From Anastrepha obliqua (taxonomy: Eukaryota > Arthropoda > Insecta > Diptera > Tephritidae), in NCBI RefSeq assembly GCF_027943255.1, contig NC_072897.1, positions 37,174,044 to 37,238,043 of the forward strand: DNA of 64,000 nucleotides, in the 5' to 3' direction. Positions 33,455 through 44,149 of the stretch are shown here, one piece after another. The position numbers and the translations under genes are program-made. Numbering within the stretch: the first letter of the stretch is position 1; the number at the start of each line of letters is the position of its first letter. Under the pieces are notes generated by a model, which worked only from the letters and a program-made list of their open reading frames with translations, was not told where the DNA came from and did not search any database.

Positions 33455-34900
33455 TTCCAGTAATGTTAACTTCAGATGTTGATAGCGGCAGGCCTAAGCA
33501 TTGCACACACGCCTCGGTCACAAAGGAAACATGTGATCCAGAATCGAAAAGTGCACGAGCGGGCTGCCAATTACCAGAACAGTTTCGTACCTTCACTAAT
33601 GCGGTGGATAACAGCACAACTCTTTCTATCGCTATGGGTGGACTCGAGTTCAAGCATGAAGAAACGCAAGGAATGTCGACGCTTGCTGGAAGTTCAAAAG
33701 TTTTTGCGATTACCTTTGATGTGGCGTCAGCAGCGCATAAAGGATGTGAGGCGTTGCTGATGTAATTGTTCACTGTGGTAACGGTCGTTTAATGCAAAGC
33801 ACCGTGCAACAGGGTGTGATGACGTTGTTTACGCATGCGGCAAGTGGAAGCACTGTTACAACGGTCTTTATAGTGACCTGAACTTAAGCAGTTGAAGCAT
33901 ATGCGACCTTGCTTCACGAACTGTGATTTTGTGGACAAGTCCAATTCACGAAATTTTTCAAAACTCTAAATTTTATGAGGTCCACTACAATATGCATACA
34001 TGTTATTATGTTTTGATACCGCGTGGAACACATTTGTCGACTTGCTTTCTGATGCAGTTTTGACCTTAATTGGTACTGATGTTGTTGACGACGAAAACAT
34101 CAATAACGATCGAGATCTTTTCTCTAAAAATGTTATTAGTTGCTCAAAGGATGGAGGATCATCACTAACGAGCGATAGCTCCTACTGCTTACGCGTTTCG
34201 AATGCCAATTTACTGACATCTCATGTACCAACCAATCATCCCAAAATTCAATCGGACAACCCAACGCTTTAATCTCGTGAATATGCTGTTGGAACGCATC
34301 AATTGCACCTTTGATTGCGTCAGCATTGTTAGGCGTAGCCCTTTTAATATCAGCCGACACGCGAAGATGAGATTTCACAATTACACGAATAACCTTATAC
34401 CGCGATGTTAATAAACCCCAAGCTTCAACGTAATTTGCGTCACATATTTTAAAACCACTGATAATTTTCAACGCGTCACCCTTCAAGCAGCTTCGGAGAT
34501 AGTGCAACTTTTGACCATCCGATAAAGCAGAGTTACTATCGACTAACGAAGAAAACGCGTTGAAAAAACCAATCCATTCTGTAGAGTCACCGGAGAATGT
34601 GGGCAACTCCATTTTCGGCAAACGTATAACCGTGGATACAGGTGCCTTTGTGGAGCTATCTTGCGATTTAGTACGACAATTTTTCACGCGGCTAAAGTTA
34701 GCTGAAGCTGTAGAGTACCAAGTTTCGGCTTGGATACGCACATTTTCTTCAATTTCAATAACATCGGCACCACAAGTAATTTCTACAGCGTCTTGAGCAA
34801 CGTTAAAACGAACCCACTGTTCACTCAATAACTGCAATATTTTCTGCATCCATAGTGAATGCCTCATCAATACTATTTGCCATATAACGTTTAATGGCAT
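33240..34900 (-). pseudogene. BEL-1 gag and aspartic protease
   Basis: Gag (34900-34136) has the BEL/Pao capsid signature: LPKMELPTFSGDSTEWIGFF, KLHYLRSCLKGDAL and a long helical tail. Past 34000 a zinc knuckle remnant is seen (GRICFNCLSSGHYKDRC, about 33900). The 33773-33240 frame holds the protease, ARALFDSGSHVSFVTE, where DSG is the active site. Function: particle assembly and polyprotein cleavage. Several frame breaks separate the parts, so the copy is dead. Confidence 0.86.
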
Positions 34901-35160
34901 TGAGAGCGGAATCGCGCGTTTTAGTAAAATTCGAAATTTTTTTTTAATGTAACAGAAAAGTAACGACGGGTTTTAAGAACTTTCGCGATGTAAAATGCAG
35001 GAACGGCTGCACAAACGTACACACGATTTAATGCACAAAAATATAATTTTCTTGATATTTTTTGCGCCTTTTGCTACGCGTATGTACGTATGTATGTACA
35101 CAAGGGAATGCGTATATGCAAAAGGCAAGCGGAGTGACTATATCCGGCTCGAAGGACCAA
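34901..35160 (-). other. BEL-1 5' leader and primer binding site
   Basis: This is noncoding leader between LTR and gag. At 35141-35160 the plus strand TATCCGGCTCGAAGGACCAA gives, on the minus strand directly after the LTR, TTGGTCCTTCGAGCCGGATA, the tRNA primer binding site. Confidence 0.78.
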
Positions 35161-35563
35161 TAATGTTGCGGGGAGAATACTAAATATGTTGCAAGAGGAC
35201 CAAGTTGATAGAAGCAATAAATTATCCGGCTCGAAGAAATAATGTTGCAGGGAGAATCTTTAATATGTTGCAAGAGGACCAAGTTGATAGAAGCAATAAG
35301 TTATCCGGCTCGAAGGATCTCACTATTGATGAACACAAATTCCTGTTGGTTATTGTAGCGATGATGGTGCGGCAAAATTCCCAATTTAAAACTGGTTGTT
35401 TCACATTCACAATTACAATTTTTTTAACACAATTAAAAAATATTCCCTATATATACACATTTATTTCAAACAAAACCTACTTATTTTCACAGAAAATTAT
35501 AACGAATAACAGGAGCTGAAAAACATTTAAGTATTTTAAACGAATACTAAATTGGACTCAACA
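35161..35563 (-). repeat. BEL-1 5' LTR
   Basis: This 403-bp LTR is the partner of 14346-14747 and ends at CTCAACA (35563), followed by the TGCAT target duplication (35564-35568). It has the same internal duplication as the other copy, with TCCGGCTCGAAG (a primer-binding-site fragment) at 35224-35235 and again near 35303-35314. Retroelement LTRs normally lack this sequence. Confidence 0.92.
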
Positions 35564-35568
35564 TGCAT

Positions 35569-35753
35569 AATTTTAGCAATTTACATTTTCTTGAAAATCG
35601 AAAATCCTAATAGAACTTCTAAACCAAACGAAAATATAGAAATTCGGGAAACATATGTATGTATTACTATTGAGCAGCATTGCAATTTCGAGAGTGTCAA
35701 ATAAATGTGTCTGCTCTTGACACCAAGAAGCCGAGATTTATTTCGCTAGATTG
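35569..35753. other. Flank between BEL-1 and Transib
   Basis: AT-rich sequence with no recognised gene. It ends in GATTG (35749-35753), the left target duplication of the Transib element. Confidence 0.5.
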
Positions 35754-38429
35754 CACAGTGTCAGATTTGAAGAAAATAGCGGCATAAACTCAAAAAAAAA
35801 ATTTTAGCATTGCTATTAAATTAATATTATTTTCACTAAATAAGTGTTTTATCTATTTGAAAATAAAAAAATTTTAATTATTCATGCAGCCCCGGCCTTC
35901 TGGCAGCCTTCAAAAGCAGCTGTTTGTGGCACGTGGCTTTTGTGTTGATTTTGCTCAAAAGCTTGTTTAACATTTAATGCTCCATAATTCGCTTAATAAA
36001 ATAGCTAGAGGTATTGCTAAATATGGAAAACATAGTTCAAGGTATGTTGATCATTAGCTTAATGTCAAAGAATTTGTACTTGTGTGTTTTGTCTTTCGTT
36101 TCGTTTGTTATTGTTGGTATTGTTTGTAGAAGAAACCTAACCTCAACGTTCTGTGATTTGTGGACTAAATGTTACCTGCTTCTCGTTGCTACTTGCAAGT
36201 AAGAATGCAATTATTTTCCGTTAAATGTTCTTAAGATGACGCCAATAATTTTGCTTGCGCTTTTTTAAAATATTTGCTGATATTTCAGACAAGGTAGAGT
36301 TCAGTCACAAGGAGTTGCTTCAATTTTGGATTGATAATGGGCGCACAAGTAAAGCGCTTTCTGAGTGGGTGTTTGAAAAGATTAATGAAAATCTTAAGGC
36401 AGCTAATAAACTTGAAATAAACAAAAAAATTTCGAACTTTGTCGCTTATATATGCAAGTACATGCCAAAATGCCAAAGAAAAATAGAAAAATTCAAAGAG
36501 AAACACCAACAGTTCCTTGATTCAAAAATGACAATACATATTGAAAGAGCTGCTGTGAAAGAGTGTTCCGTTGGTCGTCCACGGCTGACTTACGATGAAG
36601 GCAGTAGTCGTTTAAAACGAAAGATAGCTTCAGATATCGCGACTAGTCAAGGGCACAATACAGCAATGCTTTTTCATGCAGCTACCATATGCGCCAAAAA
36701 ATCAAAATGTAATGAATGTACTGACTGTATTGATTGTTCTTTAAAAGAAAATATTATCAATGTCAAGAGGAAAAGCGATTGCAATCAAAAACCAGTTCAG
36801 ATGACTGCAGAAGAAGCATTAGCATTTTTACTTGAAAATTCTTTCTCCAAAAAGCAGTATAACGCCATTCGAGCCATAAACCAGAAGTATGGTTGCGACA
36901 TATTCCCATGCTACGACAACGTTTTTAAAGCTAAATCTGAATGTAGACCCGTCGGAATACAAGCAACTGAAACTTCAGCACAAGTTTCGTTACAAAATAT
37001 GCTGAACCATACTGCAAAAAGAATAATTATTTTTCAAAAAGAAGTTTTTGCTCAATTTGAAAGCATAACCGATGTGAAGTTAATCGTCACCTATGGCTTT
37101 GATGGATCGACTGGACACAGTTTATACAAGCAACAATTTGAAGAAAAGGTGCAGGACACGCTTGACCAATCTCTATTTGTCACTTCAATAATCCCTATAA
37201 AGTTATTAGATTTTTTGGGGAGAGTTCTATGGATGAATTCTAAAACTCAATCAGTGCGATTTTGTAGACCACTGAAAATCGAATTCATTAAGGAGAGCAA
37301 AGAACATATTTTAGCAGAAAACAATAGATTGAAGGACGAAATTGAAAACTTGAAACCGTACTTATTCAATAATTGGTCTGGGAGAACTGTCTCTGTTTCG
37401 TTTGATCTAAATATGACACTTATCGATGGAAAAGTTTTAAATGCTTTAACAGGAACGAACTCGACCCAATCATGTCCAATATGTGGTGCTACTCCTAAAA
37501 CCATTTTGATAAGGCTTTTATGGCATCTCGAAAAAAAAATATTCAAGAAAAGCTAAGGAAACAAATGGGACTACACGTAGATAGACCAAAACAAAACGGA
37601 AGTGGCAATACAAATGATGGGAATACTGCTAGAAGGGCTTTTTCAAATGTTCACTTATTCTCATCTATTTTGAACTTTGATGAGGATATTCTTGAATGCT
37701 TTGGGACACTTTTGATTGCAATCTCCTGTGAATATGAAATATGTCCACAAAAGTTCCAGAATTTCTGTACGAAAGCTTCAGACTTATACATGGCAAAATA
37801 TCCTTGGTATCCAATGTCGCCGACGGTTCACAAAATATTGGTTCATGGATCCCAAATTATTGCTGCTTCTTCAGTTCCAGTTGGATGCTTAGGAGAAAAT
37901 GCTTCGGAGAGCCGAAACAGGTTTTACAAACGGGATAGACTGTCGCATTCTCGAAAAAACAGTCGCATTAATAATTTAGTAGATGTGTTTCACCGAGCAA
38001 TTGATTCATCAGATCCCCTTCCTTCAAGTAAATATTTTTTGGATAAATACAACAACCACAATTATAAAAAATTGCCGTCAAAAGTACTCGAACTTCTCGC
38101 TAAACCCAATGTGAAAACTGACGACGAAAATCTCGCCTTAGTAGATATCGAATATGAATCAGATTCAGATTCGGATTATAAACCCTTAGATGCATATTCA
38201 TATGAGCTCGAAGCAGAAGAATATTAAATAAAAGCGATATTTTAAGTAAAAAATTAAATTTTTTTTATATGAGTTATATGGGCGGTATGAGTGGGCGTGG
38301 CCTGATACGTTTGAAACTTTTTCCAATTTTTCTATATACAAATACAATCACGTGTACCAAATTTCAAGTCCTTACGGACAGTATTTTAATTTATGCCGCT
38401 ATTTTCTTCAAATCTGCCACTGTGGATTG
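35749..38429 (+). mobile_element. Structurally complete Transib element
   Basis: The element spans 35754-38424 (2671 bp). Its 35-bp terminal inverted repeats differ at one base and start CACAGTG(T/G)CAGATTTG. Each end is flanked by GATTG (35749-35753 and 38425-38429), the 5-bp duplication typical of Transib. It contains one spliced transposase gene related to RAG1. Only a one-base loss in an A-run visibly damages the gene, so the element is young or only recently inactivated. Confidence 0.93.
36023..38227 (+). pseudogene. Transib (RAG1-like) transposase, one frameshift
   Basis: A short first exon (36023-36041, MENIVQ plus one base) joins across a GT...AG intron (36042-36288) to the main exon, continuing DKVEFSHKELLQFWIDNGR in phase. 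Blocks: CNECTDCIDC, IVTYGFDGSTGHSLYKQ (likely first catalytic Asp), NMTLIDGKVLNALTGTNST followed by CPICGATPK (zinc site), YPWYPMSPTVHKILVHG and LGENASESRNRFYKRDR (matching the RAG1 region with the catalytic Glu), and an acidic tail. Frame 1 stops at 37554-37556. A second frame from about 37530 continues to 38227. The switch falls in a 9-A run (37531-37539), and one more A would give about 652 codons. Role: cut-and-paste transposition. Confidence 0.88.
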
Positions 38430-38874
38430 GCTAAATGACACCAAGAATAATTTTTTTGAACAAACTACTTGATAAAATATAAATTCAAATATATTTAGTT
38501 AAAGATCATGTTTCACTGAAAATTTTGTAGTGGTGAAAGAAAATTGCATCAAATAAACCTCAGTTGTTCTAAACCTTTAGGATAGTTAATTTTTTATTCA
38601 CTACCACTAAATTAAAAAAAAAATGCATTATCACTAAACTTCTGCAGGGTTCAATCCCCCCCCAGACGAAGTTTTAAAAAATTTTTTGACATGAATCGAT
38701 ATGAAAAAAAATAGGCATTTCTGAAAACGCCTGTTTGACTTCAAGATACAAATTTGTATCCTTGACTTCCGTTGTGTTGTAATCTCGAGTTAATCCTCAT
38801 TGTTTATAATTACTTTAAGTAATTGTTTATAACTACTTTAAGAAATGACACAATGTAACGCTTATTGTAACATT
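38430..38874. other. AT-rich sequence before the Copia remnant
   Basis: No gene is recognised. The sequence contains short direct repeats (TAATTGTTTATAACTACTTTAAG, about 38800-38845, two variant copies). Confidence 0.4.
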
Positions 38875-39272
38875 TTTTGCTCAGCAGGCGTTTGCAGCGA
38901 AGTCGGCACAGGGCAGTTCAAAGGTAAGCAGTTGAAAAATGTTATTTGCTTTCGTTGCGGTCAACGTGAACACATAAAAGCAAATTGTTCAACCAAGTTG
39001 AATGAAGGGTGGAAAGAACAAAAACAGTATTCGTTTACTGTGTTAGCTGCATCGAGCTGCAGCATGTTTATCAGAACGAAATGGTGTTTAAACAGCGGCG
39101 CAACCGCTCATATGTGTTGCGATCGCAATTTATTCTCTAACTTCGAGAAGCATACCGAGGTGGTTGCATTGGCTGGTGAAAATATCATTCATGCAGAAGG
39201 CAAAGGCAGCGTGAATTTATCTACGGGGTTGTATGTTTTGACGTTGAACGATGTTTTGTATGTTCCTTGTAT
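38875..39272 (+). pseudogene. Copia gag end and protease
   Basis: The frame shows a CCHC nucleic-acid knuckle, CFRCGQREHIKANC, then the Ty1/Copia protease block WCLNSGATAHMCCDRNLFSNF. The active-site Asp of DSGAT is Asn here, so it would be inactive. It ends with DVLYVPCM at the Harbinger insertion, and the same frame resumes at 43927. No long Copia reading frame remains nearby. Confidence 0.82.
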
Positions 39273-39507
39273 GTCCCGATTTACACGAGGAGATATCTGG
39301 AAGGGAAACATTTTGTTCATGGGCGAAGTACGGTCAGGGAAGAGAGAAGGGATTTTGTCTCCCGTACTCGGCGACACGCTTTGTGCTTATCCGTATTTTC
39401 AATGTTGAAGTTGGCTGCAAACAATTTTTTTGACGCTTGTTTCATTCGTTTTCGTCATTTGTGAGATAAAGTCCTGTGTGTTAAAAAGTATAGCGGAAAG
39501 TGAAAAA

Positions 39508-40047
39508 ATGGAATACAGGTGGGAAAGAGAAGCAGTGGAAAAGTTAATAATATACGTGCAAGAAAATACTTGCTTATATAATGTTCGCTCTAGTGAATAT
39601 ATGGATCGAGCCAAAAAAGCGTCAGGATTTACCGATATCCATAAAAAATTGGAAACGGAAATGGTTGGCGTCACACTGGACGATGTAAAACAAAAATGGA
39701 AAAACCTCCGTAGCCAATATATGAGGGAGCTACGTTTACAAAAAAACTCAAAAAAAATGGAAGTGGAGTAAACGATTTGTACGAAACAAAGCTTTGGTGC
39801 TTTGACCAATTATCGTTTCTTGAAGGCCATGTTGCAACTAGGCAGAGGTAATAATAAAATGTATTTCAATACATAACTGACATAATTTAACATGTTTCAC
39901 AAATTTGTTTTTCAGCTGCCTTCTTCGAATGACTCAAGTTATGTAAGTACAGGAAACAGCACATTTGTGAGCACAGAAAAGAGCACATCACTGAGCACAG
40001 AAACCGGTAGCTCGAGCGTAAATGATGAGCCACTGGAAAAACGATAA
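39508..40047 (+). pseudogene. Harbinger MADF/Myb-like accessory protein
   Basis: From ATG 39508 the frame reads MEYRWEREAVEKLIIYVQEN, then LYNVRSSEYMDRAKKASG and VTLDDVKQKWKNLRSQYMRE, a MADF DNA-binding domain. Such proteins accompany PIF/Harbinger transposases and are thought to help nuclear import and end binding. An extra A in the A-run near 39755 puts the frame into a stop at 39771. Without it the frame goes on to LYETKLWCFDQLSFLEGH and a splice donor (GTAATA at 39848), with an acceptor TTCAG at 39911-39915 and a Ser/Thr-rich second exon ending LEKR at about 40047. Confidence 0.82.
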
Positions 40048-40737
40048 AAGGTACACAACTTGACGAAGAATATACAAAAAAAATCAAACGGATGAGATAG
40101 ATCCTGATAAACAGCAGGACGCCGCTTGGGAAATCCAATCCGTAATCCAAAAATATATAGAAGAATCTCAAGAGAAGCGTAGCACTCCAACATCATATAG
40201 AACGTCTTCATCGTCAGACAAGGATCTGTTGCAGCTATCCATGGAGAAGATTTTTGCGAATAAAGTAGATATGGCTTAAAAAACTTATGGAACATGTTGA
40301 TGTTGAATTACAATTGTTTTTTGTTTAATTTCTAGATACTGAAGCACCAAAAAAAGTGATAACTATACTCCGTGCCAAATATTATCTTTTAATAAATAAA
40401 TAATAATAAGAATAATAAGACGTTATGTTTAAGAAATGTGAACACCAAAGTGCCTTAAAGAAAAGACTGCATTGAAAGCCAATAATTTTTCTGTAACTTT
40501 GTTCAGTTCAGTTAAGCATTTACACATGAAGTGAATTTTTATTTAATTTTTTTTAATTCAAATTCAATTTTATACAAAGACTAATGTATACATATATATA
40601 AATAAAAACAAATTATTTGTTATGTAACCAATCCAGTTTGCCTTCTTCATTGAAATATTTGAGAAACTGTTCACGTACGTTCTCTGCTGCACCTTTTCGC
40701 GGATTGTAGAATACATCGGAATCAATTCAGTGGTTAT
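40048..40737. other. Harbinger A intergenic region
   Basis: Noncoding region between the two convergent genes. A further exon-like remnant on the plus strand (40200-40275, SSDKDLLQLSMEKIFANK-like in broken frame) may be the end of the MADF protein. The rest is AT-rich. Confidence 0.4.
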
Positions 40738-41648
40738 TATTTACAGTTTCTGCGTTTACTCTATCATCAGTGAACATTTCGCCATTTTCGATTAAATAAT
40801 TGTGTAAAACACAACACGTCAATACAATTTTCTCTACAGCGGCCACAATTTCTGCGTTTACTCTATCATCAGTGAACATTTCGCCATTTTCGATTAAATA
40901 ATTGTGTAAAACACAGCACGTCAATACAATTTTCTCTACAGTGGCCACTTTCAGATTTATCGGAGCTAGAAAGACGCGAAATCTATTGGATAAAATTCCA
41001 AATGCATGTTCCACCACATGCCTTGCACGAGAGAATCTTCGATTAAAAACTTGTTTTTCCTGGCATTCCGTGTGGTAGGGATATGGCTTCATTAAATGCA
41101 TCTGCAGAGGAAGTGCATCGTCTCCGACTACGACGTACGGTAGGCGTCGATCGTTTCCTATTGAAGCAGCTTTTGGTATTTCCTTCTCTTCTTGCAGACC
41201 AGCCCTTAATTTGCTTTGCAGAAATACTCCAGCATCGTTACTGCGACCGTTACAACCAACGTCCACGAAAATAAATTTGGAATTAGCATCCACCAGGGCT
41301 AATAAAATTATGCTTCTAGTCCCTTTCTAATTGTAATAGAAAGCTCCTTCAGTGCATGATGGACGAAAAGTTATATGCTTACCATCTAAGGGTGCGGCCA
41401 GAGTGAACGCTGAAAGCCGAGCCGAAATTGTCAGTGCGATAAAGATTGTCAGTGCGATAAAACTGGTTACATACAAGTCAATACAAATAAGCTTGTGTAT
41501 AACACAGTGAGCGCCGACAAGAGCAGAGAGCAAAGCCGATGAGTGCGAGAAAACAGTTTCAAAGCGTTTTGCTCGCTTTTTTGGATTGTTGATGTTTACT
41601 TTTTAGAGTGCAGTTGTGTTTTTAACACACTTTTATTAGGTCGGGTTG

Positions 41649-41679
<31 letters not shown>

Positions 41680-41829
41680 CGGAATCTGTGAGCTTAATTT
41701 TCACTGGCTTCTAAAAATCTGATCGACTTGAAATTTTGCACACCTATCAAGGACCGATGACAATGCAATAATTTGATAAAAGTTTTCCATTATCCTTATT
41801 AGGATTGCCAGGATTAATATTTGCTTTTT

Positions 41830-42660
41830 TTACCTGTGGGCAAAAAGTAAGGTGAATTTGGTTGTAAAATGAAAAATCTTTATTTATTCTTGTAAATCAA
41901 TTTCATCCCCTTCAAAATAATCCCCTCTCGATAAAATACACCTATGCCAACGATTTTTCCAATCCCCGAAACATGCCAAATCGTCCCCTTAGTATTAAAA
42001 TAGCCTATAAATTTTTTGATGTTTTGAGAAAATGAATTTCAAACTTTTTGTCGAAAGTAGCTCTCACTCAAATCTCGTTATGTCTGTAAATATTTATTAT
42101 TTTTTGACTGACGTTTTGACCCACTTTGTGGAACTAGAATTTGACAAAATTTTGACCACATATAAAATCGACGATGGAGAATCCAAAAATTCAATAAAAA
42201 AATAATAGCCTATGAGCACATAGGCTATTATTATACTAAGGGGACGAAATAGTCCATTTCCGGTATAGCCATCAGCACCTTCTTCGATTCAGCTTTTATC
42301 TCCTCAATCGACTCGAAACGCGTTCCCCGGAGTGGCCTCTTGAGTTTTGGGAATAGCCAGAAGTCACACGGAGCCAAATCAGGCGAATACGGTGGTTGCG
42401 GAACGATATGCGTGGAATTTTGGTGAAATGGCCACGAAGAACGAGTGCAGTGTGAGACGGTGCATTATCGTGATGCAAAAACCAAGAGTTGTTGGCCCAT
42501 AATTCTGGTCTTTTTAGATGAATTGCTTCACGTAAACGACGCATAACGCTTAAACAATATTCCTTATTAACAGTTTGGCCAGGTGGAAGGAATCCATAGT
42601 GCACCACACCACGAAAATCGAAAAAAAACTGGCCAATGGAGTGGGGTAGCCGTTTCTCAG
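41830..42660 (-). pseudogene. Mariner transposase, C-terminal half
   Basis: Reading downward from 42655: FFFDFRGVVHYGFLPPGQTV, NNSWFLHHDNAPSHTALVLR (second catalytic Asp), PPYSPDLAPCDFWLFP-type residues in a shifted frame (third Asp, mariner D34D spacing), LKRPLRGTRFESIEEI and IPEMDYF. A 265-bp MITE interrupts the gene here, and it then resumes with CFGDW and GDYFEGDEIDLQE near 41900. The first half with the helix-turn-helix is missing. The mariner 3' end is near 41830 (GGGCAAAAAGTAAGGTGAA). It is inactive. Confidence 0.87.
41978..42250. mobile_element. 265-bp MITE within mariner
   Basis: 41982-42246 has inverted ends CGTCCCCTTAGTAT and ATACTAAGGGGACG, with AAAT on both sides (41978-41981, 42247-42250). 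Excising it rejoins the mariner coding sequence. Further inverted segments (AATAGCCTAT / ATAGGCTATT) strengthen a hairpin. Superfamily not determined. Confidence 0.8.
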
Positions 42661-42838
42661 GCTCCCTCCACGAAATAAATATAAGATAAATCATTATATA
42701 AATGATGAAATTCACCAAATTCATTCCTTTTTAGTGTAATTGGATGTTTTCCAAACTCTTTTGTGTTAATAATTGCATTAATCACACTAGGAGAAGCAAA
42801 ATACTCTTCATCAGATGAATCCATTACCGTGTACAGCA
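42660..42838 (-). pseudogene. Harbinger B transposase N-terminal remnant
   Basis: The minus-strand frame starts near 42824 with MDSSDEEYFASPSVINAII and continues EFGKHPITLKRNEFGEFHHL. The HPI..R..GEFH pattern is the N-terminal block of a PIF/Harbinger transposase. The gene ends at the mariner junction near 42660. The rest has been lost, so this is the 5' stub of an internally deleted element. Confidence 0.7.
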
Positions 42839-43926
42839 ATTTTATAAACAGAAATGAACAACAAAATTAAATGACATAAGAGCAAAACACATGGAATAAA
42901 CAAAATTTCAGCGCTGATTCTCGCATTCACTGTGTTATATACAAATTTTCTTCTCGCATGAAAATAAGCGTCAATAAGCTCGGCTCGGCTCGGCATCAGC
43001 GTTCACTCTGGCCGCACCCTAACGCGCCAAAGCAGTTGGGGAATTGCCACTTAACTGCGAATTCTTTTGCAATGGCCTCACATTCTGAATTGCTGTTCGG
43101 AAACTGCGTAAAAATTGTCATTAATTGCAAAATATTTCAATTTCTATACTAAAAATAGTGCATACCTTTAAATACGACGATTTCAATTTGTTATAAAGGG
43201 CACTGCATTCGTTAGAAACTAAACTGGAAATTGAAGATTTGGATAAACGGGTCTGGTAATCCAAACTCACGTAAGACTCTCCTGAAAAAAACACCCGCTC
43301 ATTACAATGCTACATTACCATTTCTTTTAACTTACCAGTGCTGAGAAATCGCAGCGTCAATGCCAATTTTTCTGCAAATAATCAAATTTAGATTTTGATA
43401 TTCGTAGGAAGTTCCTGTAGCCTTCCTCATCGTGCACCAGCAATTCTTTGTTTAAAAAGGCGAACGAGCCGCGATCGCACTTATTTTTCCTCCATTCCCT
43501 TATCCATTGCCGCTTGGCTCTCTTGATAGGCAACGATGAAGCTTTCTCGCCCAATGTGGCCAATCCTATTAGGAATATATAGTAATTAAAAATCTTATGT
43601 GCACATTTTACAAGCATTTAGTAACATACCTACAAGTATTTCCTCTTTATCGCTGTCGTCGGAGTCCAACTGCATAGTCTCTGCAATGCATTGAAATATG
43701 CTTGTAATTAATTCGCACTTTTGTTTTTTATCCATATTTTTGGAAAATATTTCCTTCACTTTATAAAATTGAGAAAAATATTCGCTGCACAAATTAGAGA
43801 AATGTCAAAATATGCAAAATGTCAAAAATGTCGCGGAAACATTTTTGCCCGTGTGTACGCGAATGAAACATCAAAAGAGAATTTCCAGTGTCTCCCTTCC
43901 AGATGTATCCTCGTGTAAATCGGGAC

Positions 43927-43989
43927 TATGAGAGGGAATTTTATTCTGTCGGTCGTGCCGTCGAAATTGGTTGCGCAGTAAGCTTCAAC
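43927..43989 (+). pseudogene. Copia remnant between insertions
   Basis: Reads ERE-FYSVGRAVEIGCAVSFN. It follows DVLYVP from 39266 in the pattern seen in Copia proteins downstream of the protease. This confirms that Harbinger A lies in Copia. The next insertion starts at 43990. Confidence 0.65.
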
Positions 43990-44149
43990 CAAGGCGAATT
44001 TATTATAGGTGACCGCAACCACATATACATAAGTAAAACCCTACATGTATTTGTTGTTGCCTTTGGTCCAAGCATCAAGTCAAAATCAGCTGTTCATTTA
44101 CAGTGTGATTTGCTTGTGAAACGTATGCTGGAAATAGTCACAAAATAAA

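Larger units (their letters stand above)
41387..43022. mobile_element. Second Harbinger-type element (B), non-autonomous
   Basis: The element spans 41390-43019 (1630 bp). Its inverted ends are GGGTGCGGCCAGAGTGAACG, and TAA flanks it at 41387-41389 and 43020-43022, the TWA target of PIF/Harbinger. It sits in the LDGKH codons of the Harbinger A transposase, whose frame closes perfectly without it. A leftover 5' transposase exon (42838-42665) is the only coding part. A mariner remnant and a MITE lie within it, and (TATG)n repeats occur at 41650-41690. Confidence 0.87.
40738..43735 (-). pseudogene. PIF/Harbinger DDE transposase, four exons, interrupted
   Basis: Starts at ATG 43735-43733 (MDKKQKCELITSIFQCIAE). 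Introns with GT...AG ends lie at 43566-43629, 43282-43335 and 43104-43165, and splicing gives in-phase joins such as EEILV|GLATLGEKAS and LRFLST|GESYVSL. Part of the exon between SKSKFDYL and KLALTL seems lost. The last exon reads NCFGALDGKHITFRPSCTEG (with the insert at LDGKH), LVDANSKFIFVDVG, VVGDDALPL, KPYP, FNRRFSRARHVVEHAFGIL and CCVLHNYLIENGEMF, the DDE_Tnp_4 pattern. At 40745-40950 a 102-bp unit encoding the last block is duplicated in frame. Confidence 0.88.
39270..43929. mobile_element. Autonomous-type PIF/Harbinger element (A)
   Basis: The element spans 39273-43926 (4654 bp). Its inverted ends share GTCCCGATTTACACGAGGA, and a further TCTGGAAGGGA follows. TAT on each side (39270-39272, 43927-43929) is the 3-bp duplication. 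It holds the two genes expected of the family: a MADF/Myb-like protein (+, left) and a DDE transposase (-, right), in convergent orientation. It interrupts Copia and is itself interrupted by 41390-43019. Removing that insert gives about 3.0 kb. Confidence 0.88.

Noticed and set aside
35754..35800. Full 12/23 recombination signal with nonamer next to CACAGTG
   Set aside because: The heptamer matches exactly, but at 12- and 23-base spacing I see only A-rich sequence, not a convincing ACAAAAACC nonamer.
36255..36288. Start of the Transib protein at the upstream in-frame codon near 36255
   Set aside because: This stretch is intron sequence before a good acceptor (TTTCAG); the spliced ATG at 36023 gives a better N-terminus.
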